A stretch of DNA of 42,233 nucleotides from Xanthomonas pisi DSM 18956. Its GTDB lineage: Bacteria > Pseudomonadota > Gammaproteobacteria > Xanthomonadales > Xanthomonadaceae. This document shows, piece by piece, positions 37,324 to 42,233 of this stretch. The notes beneath the pieces are model-generated. The model had not been told where the DNA came from. It made no database searches and was given only the letters and a program-made list of their open reading frames with translations. The stretch covers positions 1-42,233 of the forward strand of contig NZ_JPLE01000023.1 in the NCBI RefSeq assembly GCF_001010415.1, read 5' to 3'. The translations under genes and the position numbers were made by a program. Within the stretch, counting starts at the first letter, position 1; each line of letters opens with the position of its first letter.

Positions 37324-38447
37324 TCGTCATGCCTGTCGCCCACCCTGCTTGCGAGCCATACGAGGAAGATGACGCTGACGATGCATGCCGGCCTGAGCTC
37401 GCTTCGCGTCAATTGGTCACGTATTACCTGAGCCGCGACCGCTTGTTGGGTCTGCTGCAAGTTGATCGGTTGCCGGCCCACGTGCTCGCCGCTCTACAGG
37501 GGCAGGACGTTCTCATGGCGTCCGCGATCCTCTCAAATGCGGTCGGCCAGTACTTGGTCGACGCGATTGCTCACGGCAACGTCAAGACGCTGCCTCAGCT
37601 GACTTTTGAAAACCGGCTGCAGGCCGGCGTCCCGTTCATCTATGACGGACACACGTACGGCAACGGCTTCTCCCAACGAAACAAGACACCGCTGCTCAGT
37701 CTTAGAGAAAAACTTGATGGGCCGCTTATCGGGAAGCAGCTGGTCGTCGAGTTCTCAAAGGGCAATTTGGTCAATGACACCGCGATGACGCGCATGCAGG
37801 GGTCTACGCGCCTCTTTGTCTTCGGCTATATCGCCGATATGGACGGGACCACGATCCGGGCGGTGCCCTACGCCATCGGCGATCTGGTCGAACGCGGTGG
37901 TGGTTTACCAACGCCGTTCGTACAAAGCCTAGAGCTGCGGCCAGAAGACATCGATCAGTTCGCAGGCTTGGATGAAAAGTGGACACCCAAAGCATCTGAA
38001 TTCTCGGTGATGCGCGGCGTGCCTGAACAGTCGGTCAAAGAGTTGCTGTGCCAGTTACTCGGCGAGCCCAGCATTCCAAACGACTGGGGTGGTGAGGAGA
38101 GTGATGTGTTCTCTGCCAATCTAGGCGTGAACGGCCGTCGGCAGACGGCTGCCTTTCTACTCAAGGGCCCGTCTCGCTTCCACCCGATGAAGCCCACGGA
38201 CCTTGGCCGCAACGGTGATCAGCTCTATCGACTGTTCAATATTCCGGCCGATGTGTTCGTAATTCAACACTGCCACAGCATTGGCGCTGCTGTACGCAAA
38301 CAGGCCTTGGCTTTTGCCCTCCAGCGGTCGTTTACTACCCCTTGCCGCGTCTTGTTTGTTGATGGTATGACGACAGCACGGCTTTTGCGGGCACATGGAG
38401 AATGGCCTACGCCAACGGCCACGCTGAGACGGAGGACGTGCGCATGA
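37320..38447 (+). CDS. First gene of the ABC-3C operon, possible nuclease-fold protein
   Basis: 375 residues from a GTG at 37320 (an ATG at 37329 is the alternative). I do not recognise a named family with certainty. The region from about 255 to 335 has a pattern of restriction-like enzymes: acidic GGEESDVFSANL (Glu259, Glu260, Asp262), then TAAFLLKGPSRF (Lys282), GRNGDQLYRLF (Asp300) and DVFVIQHC. A D...x(15-20)...hxxK spacing is typical of the PD-(D/E)XK fold, although the usual ExK is replaced by LLK. The N-terminal half is helical, with a mixed beta segment LVVEFSKGNLVNDTAM and TRLFVFGYIADMDG. It overlaps the next gene by ATGA. Codon use is mixed, lower in G+C than the core genes. A nuclease or effector role is inferred, not shown. 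Confidence 0.55.
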   Translation: MIVMPVAHPACEPYEEDDADDACRPELASRQLVTYYLSRDRLLGLLQVDRLPAHVLAALQGQDVLMASAILSNAVGQYLVDAIAHGNVKTLPQLTFENRLQAGVPFIYDGHTYGNGFSQRNKTPLLSLREKLDGPLIGKQLVVEFSKGNLVNDTAMTRMQGSTRLFVFGYIADMDGTTIRAVPYAIGDLVERGGGLPTPFVQSLELRPEDIDQFAGLDEKWTPKASEFSVMRGVPEQSVKELLCQLLGEPSIPNDWGGEESDVFSANLGVNGRRQTAAFLLKGPSRFHPMKPTDLGRNGDQLYRLFNIPADVFVIQHCHSIGAAVRKQALAFALQRSFTTPCRVLFVDGMTTARLLRAHGEWPTPTATLRRRTCA

Positions 38448-39421
38448 CTTCGATACCGCCTGCACAAAGAGGGACAACCGTTGATCCTTTCACGGCCAGT
38501 GAACGCTACTACTGGCGGATCGCGCTTGAACTTAAGCTGCGTAAGTCCAACAGCGATGCGTTCCAGGACTTTTTCTCGACCGTCATGGGTCTTCTTCATG
38601 GTGACGACTTCGTGCGTGTTCGTCCATACGGGTCTCTCGGTGATAAGGGGTGCGATGGCTATCTGCAATCGGACGGCCAGCTATTTCAGTGCTACGGAGC
38701 GCTTGCCGGCGAGTTGAAGCAGGTTGGCACGCTGACAACCAAAATGACGGACGACTTTGCGAAGGCTCTGAAGAACCTAGCCGCCATCATGAGAGAGTGG
38801 CACATGGTGCACAACATCGCCGACGGACTACCTGTTGAGGCGCTAACAACGATGAGCGCACTCAAGGAAGCCAATCCTAGCCTCGCATTCGGGTTTGTCG
38901 GGATGGAGGGATTTTCCGAACGAGTGTTCCGCCTGCAACCGTTCCAGATTGAATCCCTGCTTGGTCCGGCGGCGTCCGATATGGATGCGGCAAGTCTTGA
39001 CACAGCCACTCTGCGGGACCTTGTTCAGCATCTACGCAACGAGGCTGACGCGATCGACTTCAATGCACAGGACCTGCGGCCAGTCCCGCTTCACAAGTTG
39101 ACCTACAACAATTTGCCGAACCACTGGAAACAGCTGATCGCGGGGGGCTGGAAGAATGCCCATCTTGTCGGTCAATACTTCGACCGCCATCCGGACCCGC
39201 TGACTGGCGAACGCATTGCGAAGCTCTTCCGTGATCGATATGAGTACTTGAAGGCCCAGCTTCTCAATCCGGGCGACATCATGGCGTCGCTATATGAACT
39301 GGTCACGGGCATCGGTACGGTTCCACCGCAAAAACAGGTTGCGGTGCAATCATTGCTGGCCTTTCTTTTCGAGAACTGCGACATTTTTGAGCGCGAGCCC
39401 ATCGCCCCTGTGACGCCATGA
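38444..39421 (+). CDS. ABC-3C effector: restriction-fold-like N-terminus plus ABC-3C C-terminal domain
   Basis: I choose the ATG at 38444, which has GGAGG eight bases upstream and overlaps the previous stop as ATGA; an ATG at 38402 lacks this. The 325-residue protein starts with DAFQDFFSTVMGLLHGDDFVRVRPYG and then GDKGCDGYLQSDGQLFQCYG (residues 66-85). The G-x-DG...(F)Q pattern is like PD-(D/E)XK nucleases, but the final catalytic Lys of the ExK motif is not obvious, so activity is uncertain. The C-terminal part (about 250-325: GERIAKLFRDRYEYLKAQLL, LYELVTGIGTVPPQKQVAVQSLLAFLFENCDIFE) is the ABC-3C C-terminal domain. In ABC-3C systems such proteins carry the effector that the ATPase pair controls. 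It overlaps the next gene by ATGA. Confidence 0.78.
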   Translation: MTSIPPAQRGTTVDPFTASERYYWRIALELKLRKSNSDAFQDFFSTVMGLLHGDDFVRVRPYGSLGDKGCDGYLQSDGQLFQCYGALAGELKQVGTLTTKMTDDFAKALKNLAAIMREWHMVHNIADGLPVEALTTMSALKEANPSLAFGFVGMEGFSERVFRLQPFQIESLLGPAASDMDAASLDTATLRDLVQHLRNEADAIDFNAQDLRPVPLHKLTYNNLPNHWKQLIAGGWKNAHLVGQYFDRHPDPLTGERIAKLFRDRYEYLKAQLLNPGDIMASLYELVTGIGTVPPQKQVAVQSLLAFLFENCDIFEREPIAPVTP

Positions 39422-39666
39422 TCCTGCCGACCAAGTACCTGCCGCATGACCGGGCGTTGATCACAGTAGGCGGCGACATCCTTAAGCATCTCCAGGAGCC
39501 GCGATCGGTATCCGCGCTCTGGGATTGCGTGCGCGAGGCGCAAATCTACAAAGCTCCGGACGCTATGGTTTCCTTTGACTGGTTCATCCTCGCGCTCAAT
39601 CTCTTATATGCCATCGCCGCTATCAACTATCGAGACGGCATCATCTACGGCGAGCACACAGCATGA
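39418..39666 (+). CDS. ABC-3C middle component (MC6-like)
   Basis: The 82-residue protein begins MILPTKYLPHDRALITVGGDILKHLQEP and ends SFDWFILALNLLYAIAAINYRDGIIYGEH. These strings match my memory of the ABC-three-component middle component 6 family, a small winged-helix-like adaptor between ATPase and effector. Position and size fit: it is between the effector and the ATPase with ATGA overlaps on both sides (39418/39421 and 39663/39666). It is too short to be catalytic. The exact MC subfamily number is from memory. Confidence 0.8.
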   Translation: MILPTKYLPHDRALITVGGDILKHLQEPRSVSALWDCVREAQIYKAPDAMVSFDWFILALNLLYAIAAINYRDGIIYGEHTA

Positions 39667-41438
39667 TCGTCTCAATAGAAAGTTCACTGAAGTCGTTCAA
39701 GGCCGTGAGGTTCCACTCCGGCCTTAACGTGCTGCTGTCTGATCGGACATCGGATTCGACCAACAAGCAAACCCGCAACAGCGCCGGCAAGACAAGCCTC
39801 ATCGAAGTCATCCATTTCCTGCTGGGTGCGGACTGCGAAAAGGACTCGCTCTTTCGGCTGGACGAACTGATCGAGCACACCTTCAAAGGTACGTTCCGCA
39901 TCGGTGGCGAATTGCTCACCATTGCTCGCACTGGTTCTGACCCTTCAAAGATATTCCTGATCAGCGGAGGTGAAGAGAGCAAGGACATTCCGCGCAAGCT
40001 CGACAAGGCAAGCGAGCGGTTCTATGTTTCGAACGTGAACTGGCGCGTGTTCCTCGGCCACGCCATGTTTGGGCTCCCAGCAGACGAACGCGGCACGCTC
40101 TTTGACGAGTCATTCACGCCAACCTTCCGCTCGATGTTCTCCTACTTCGTGCGGCGTAGGAATTCAGGTGGTTTCATCAGCCCGGAGCGCCAAGCCGAGA
40201 AGCAGCAGCGATGGGACTGGCAGGTCAACCTGTCGTACTTGTTCGGCCTCGACTGGCAAATTCCGTTCGCCTTCAACAAGATTCGCGCACGCGAGAAGAC
40301 GTTGGACGAGTTGAAAAAGGCTGTCAAGATTGGCGCACTCGGTTCGGTGATCGGTACGGTAGCCGAACTGCGCCCGCAAGTGACGATCGCTGAAGCAAAG
40401 GCTAGCAAGCTGCGGCAGAACCTAGAGCAGTTTGAGGTACTTGATAGCTACAAGTCCCTTTCGAAGCGTGCGGGTCAAATCAAGACCGAGATGCAAACTC
40501 TGACCAGGCAATCCGTCACGTTGAATGAGACACTTGATCATCTTCAGGAGGCGCTGCATTCCGAGCGGCCACCACAACGCTCAGACATTCAACAGCTATA
40601 CGCTGCGGCCGGCATTGAATTACCTGGCGTTGCTCTGCGACGTTTCGATGATGTAAGCAACTTCTACGAGTCTGTCGTTGCCAATCGCCGTGTTCATCTC
40701 GAACAGGAGATCAGCGATGTGCGCTCCCGCATCGAGGGCGTGGAAAGCGGTCTGAGTCGTCTCGACGACGAGCGGAGCAGCATATTGCGGACGCTGCAGG
40801 GACGGGGAGCGCTGGACGAATTTCTGGCGATGCAGCGCGACTTGGCGGACGTTGAGGCAAACGCCGCATCGCTGCGCGAGCGCTTCAAGGCAGCGGAGGC
40901 CCTTGAGGGTGAGACTACGAAACTCGACATCGACCGGGCGGAGCTGAAGCGGAAGCTCCAAGAGGACCACCACATCCGAGAGAAAGTGCTAGATGAAGCG
41001 ATCCTGATCATTGCCGATGCAATCGCAGAGCTGTACGACGATCGTGCTGGCCGCCTCGTGGTGGCGGCCACCGAAAACGGCCCTGAGTTCCGCATCTCGA
41101 TCGAAGGGGATCGCGGTGGCGGGATCGCCAACATGGAGATCTTCTGCTTCGACCTAGCCCTTCTTCAGATCGTGACGAAGCGCTATGGTGGCCCCGGATT
41201 CTTGATCCATGACAGCCATCTCTTTGATGGCGTCGATGAGCGTCAGGTCGCTGGAGCGTTACGCCTTGGCAGGGAGACCAGCGAGGAACTTCAGCAGCAA
41301 TACATAGTCACGATGAATTCGGACATCTTCGATCGCCTGCCCGCTGACGAATCGACTGATCTGCGCGGCGCAGTTCTCGATACCCGGCTTTCGGATCATA
41401 CCGAAGACGGGGGACTATTCGGTTTCCGCTTTGGTTGA
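39663..41438 (+). CDS. DUF2326 ABC-3C ATPase (SMC/Rad50-like)
   Basis: The 591-residue protein has a P-loop near the N-terminus, NSAGKTSLIEVIHFLLG (residues 39-55), without the first Gly of the classic Walker A, as common in DUF2326 proteins. Residues about 200-470 contain long charged helices (RREKTLDELKKAV-like, LEQEISDVRSRIEGVESGLSRLDDE, KLDIDRAELKRKLQE) that predict a coiled-coil arm. The C-terminal DUF2326 part has IEGDRGGGIANMEIFCFDLALLQI (signature-like region) and the Walker B-like FLIHDSHLFDGVDERQ (Asp517). This is the ATPase of ABC-3C systems, related to SMC/Rad50 proteins that sense DNA. It lies last in the operon and meets the SEC-C ORF head to head at its 3' end. Confidence 0.88.
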   Translation: MIVSIESSLKSFKAVRFHSGLNVLLSDRTSDSTNKQTRNSAGKTSLIEVIHFLLGADCEKDSLFRLDELIEHTFKGTFRIGGELLTIARTGSDPSKIFLISGGEESKDIPRKLDKASERFYVSNVNWRVFLGHAMFGLPADERGTLFDESFTPTFRSMFSYFVRRRNSGGFISPERQAEKQQRWDWQVNLSYLFGLDWQIPFAFNKIRAREKTLDELKKAVKIGALGSVIGTVAELRPQVTIAEAKASKLRQNLEQFEVLDSYKSLSKRAGQIKTEMQTLTRQSVTLNETLDHLQEALHSERPPQRSDIQQLYAAAGIELPGVALRRFDDVSNFYESVVANRRVHLEQEISDVRSRIEGVESGLSRLDDERSSILRTLQGRGALDEFLAMQRDLADVEANAASLRERFKAAEALEGETTKLDIDRAELKRKLQEDHHIREKVLDEAILIIADAIAELYDDRAGRLVVAATENGPEFRISIEGDRGGGIANMEIFCFDLALLQIVTKRYGGPGFLIHDSHLFDGVDERQVAGALRLGRETSEELQQQYIVTMNSDIFDRLPADESTDLRGAVLDTRLSDHTEDGGLFGFRFG

Positions 41439-41450
41439 TTGATGCCGGCA

Positions 41451-41558
41451 TTACGGCAGACAGCACTTTTTGATTTTCCCGCTACCCCATGGACAGGGAT
41501 AGACGATTTGACATGACTTGCAAGGCGCGGGAGTGGCAACAACGATAGTCGGACACAT
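41451..41558 (-). CDS. Tiny SEC-C zinc-motif ORF, possibly a remnant
   Basis: On the minus strand, a 35-codon ORF ends with YPCPWGSGKIKKCCLP. This matches the SEC-C zinc motif (PCPCGSGxKxKxCC) with Trp in place of the second Cys, so the zinc site would be incomplete. Its ATG is at 41558; upstream in the same frame are several stops, so this is either a real mini-protein or the last piece of a longer decayed SEC-C protein. There is no clear ribosome binding site. Other stretches up to 41847 show no recognisable gene. SEC-C proteins are often linked to SecA-type or nucleic-acid functions and occur in islands. Confidence 0.5.
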   Translation of the reverse strand: MCPTIVVATPAPCKSCQIVYPCPWGSGKIKKCCLP

Positions 41559-41847
41559 GGCAGTCAAGGTTCCCGGAACCCAGGAGCGGTAGCCTGTCAG
41601 CCTTCAGTTTTCGATTGGCTTCGTCCCTGGACGCCAACATAAGAATCAGGGTGCGCACAGTTCGGATTGTTCCACCTATACACAGACGCGTTGCCCCCAA
41701 CATCAAGCTCCATTAAACATGGCCTTGATTGCAAGGTAGCGCCCCAGCAGCGCGGATGCCACTTTCCGGCCCTGCAGCCTTGGTCCTGGAAAAAGCGGCG
41801 CCTAAGCAAGCACATGGTCATGGTCACGAACGGCGCGCAGAGATCCT

Positions 41848-42233
41848 ATGACCCTCTACACCACGGACTACCTGGAGTACTACCTCACGCTGGTCGGCTG
41901 GATCGTGCACAACGGGATATGGAACATCTTGGTCGCCAGCGGCATGTTCGCCCTGCCCTTCGTGTCCATCGTGATCCAAGAATGGCTCCGGGCGCGAACC
42001 GAGGGGGCCGACGAGGGGAATAAGGGGGTCCTGTCGGCGGTCCGCATCGAGAACCGCGTATGGGTTGCCATCGTGGTCATCCTGTTCGCCGGCATCCCCT
42101 TCATCAACGTCAATCTCTCGACGATCCAGTTCGATGCCACGCGCTCCACGCAATGCAAGGTGGATGTAGCGACGCCGCAGGACACCCGATGGTCCAATGC
42201 CTTCACTACGCTCCGACGTCCCCCCAATTTTGA
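41848..42233 (+). CDS. Conjugal transfer protein TraG, N-terminal fragment of an ICE, cut by the window end
   Basis: From the ATG at 41848 the frame stays open to the window end (128 residues). It begins MTLYTTDYLEYYLTLVGW and has hydrophobic helices (GIWNILVASGMFALPFVSIV; VWVAIVVILFAGIPFI) separated by the conserved RTEGADEGNKGVLSAVRIENR. This is the start of the TraG/mating-pair-stabilisation protein of ICEclc/PFGI-1-type elements. The family continues '...FxTLNxQSAxVPVWW', whereas here the text becomes TTLRRPPNF after about residue 122, so the gene is probably interrupted near 42205 or the window ends in another inserted element. Real TraG proteins are around 500 residues or longer. Confidence 0.8.
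   Translation, partial: MTLYTTDYLEYYLTLVGWIVHNGIWNILVASGMFALPFVSIVIQEWLRARTEGADEGNKGVLSAVRIENRVWVAIVVILFAGIPFINVNLSTIQFDATRSTQCKVDVATPQDTRWSNAFTTLRRPPNF

Noticed and set aside
38402..38443. Earlier ATG for the ABC-3C effector
   Set aside because: The ATG at 38444 has a GGAGG and the ATGA overlap shared by the other junctions of the operon.
1..42233. CRISPR array, rRNA genes or complete insertion sequences
   Set aside because: No regularly spaced direct repeats, no rRNA-like segment and no transposase-like protein were seen; the repeats in the exoprotein are coding beta-helix units.

Overview
The window looks like a high-GC gammaproteobacterial chromosome of the Xanthomonas group (Lysobacteraceae). 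The call rests on gene content: a divergent rluC / rne pair with a very long RNase E tail, nfuA next to phhB, trhO, a GacA-type regulator, a proline-rich 'transmembrane repetitive protein', a TraX-family relic and a giant filamentous-haemagglutinin (FHA) locus. This is judged by reading the proteins; no database search was run.

Region 1 (1-15.3 kb) is a probable secretion/adhesin operon. It holds the end of a TonB-like protein, an outer-membrane porin, a periplasmic coiled-coil protein, a small exported protein and a 4012-residue FHA-like exoprotein with an N-terminal TPS-type domain and a C-terminal DUF3739-like domain. No TpsB (Omp85-type) transporter is visible, so the porin and TonB-like genes may do that job.

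Region 2 (15.5-35.3 kb) is core chromosome with housekeeping and envelope genes: a PstS/DING-like binding protein, a traX pseudogene, a proline-rich membrane protein, nfuA, phhB, a TonB-domain lipoprotein, zupT, a DUF3300 lipoprotein, rluC, rne (with a ~375-nt leader), a GacA/UvrY-like regulator, trhO, a DUF6164 protein, an FKBP lipoprotein, a YhiN/BaiN flavoprotein, a TviB-like nucleotide-sugar dehydrogenase and tRNA-Leu(UAA).

Region 3 (35.3-42.2 kb) is accessory DNA, visibly lower in G+C. It opens with a gene-poor stretch that carries, on the minus strand, an 18-base match to the 3' end of tRNA-Gly followed by a terminator. That tRNA end is the attachment site used by ICEclc-type elements. 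Then come a solitary XRE-like antidote/regulator, a candidate operator and a short leader ORF. These are followed by four genes, each overlapping the next by ATGA: an unrecognised nuclease-like protein, a protein with a restriction-fold-like N-terminus and an ABC-3C C-terminal domain, a small ABC-3C middle component, and a DUF2326 SMC/Rad50-like ATPase. This is an ABC-three-component (ABC-3C) conflict system, probably anti-phage or anti-plasmid, with an extra fourth gene. It is followed by a tiny SEC-C motif ORF on the opposite strand and by the start of an ICE-type traG that departs from its family just before the window ends. The four-gene ABC-3C operon is the best candidate for an undescribed system here.
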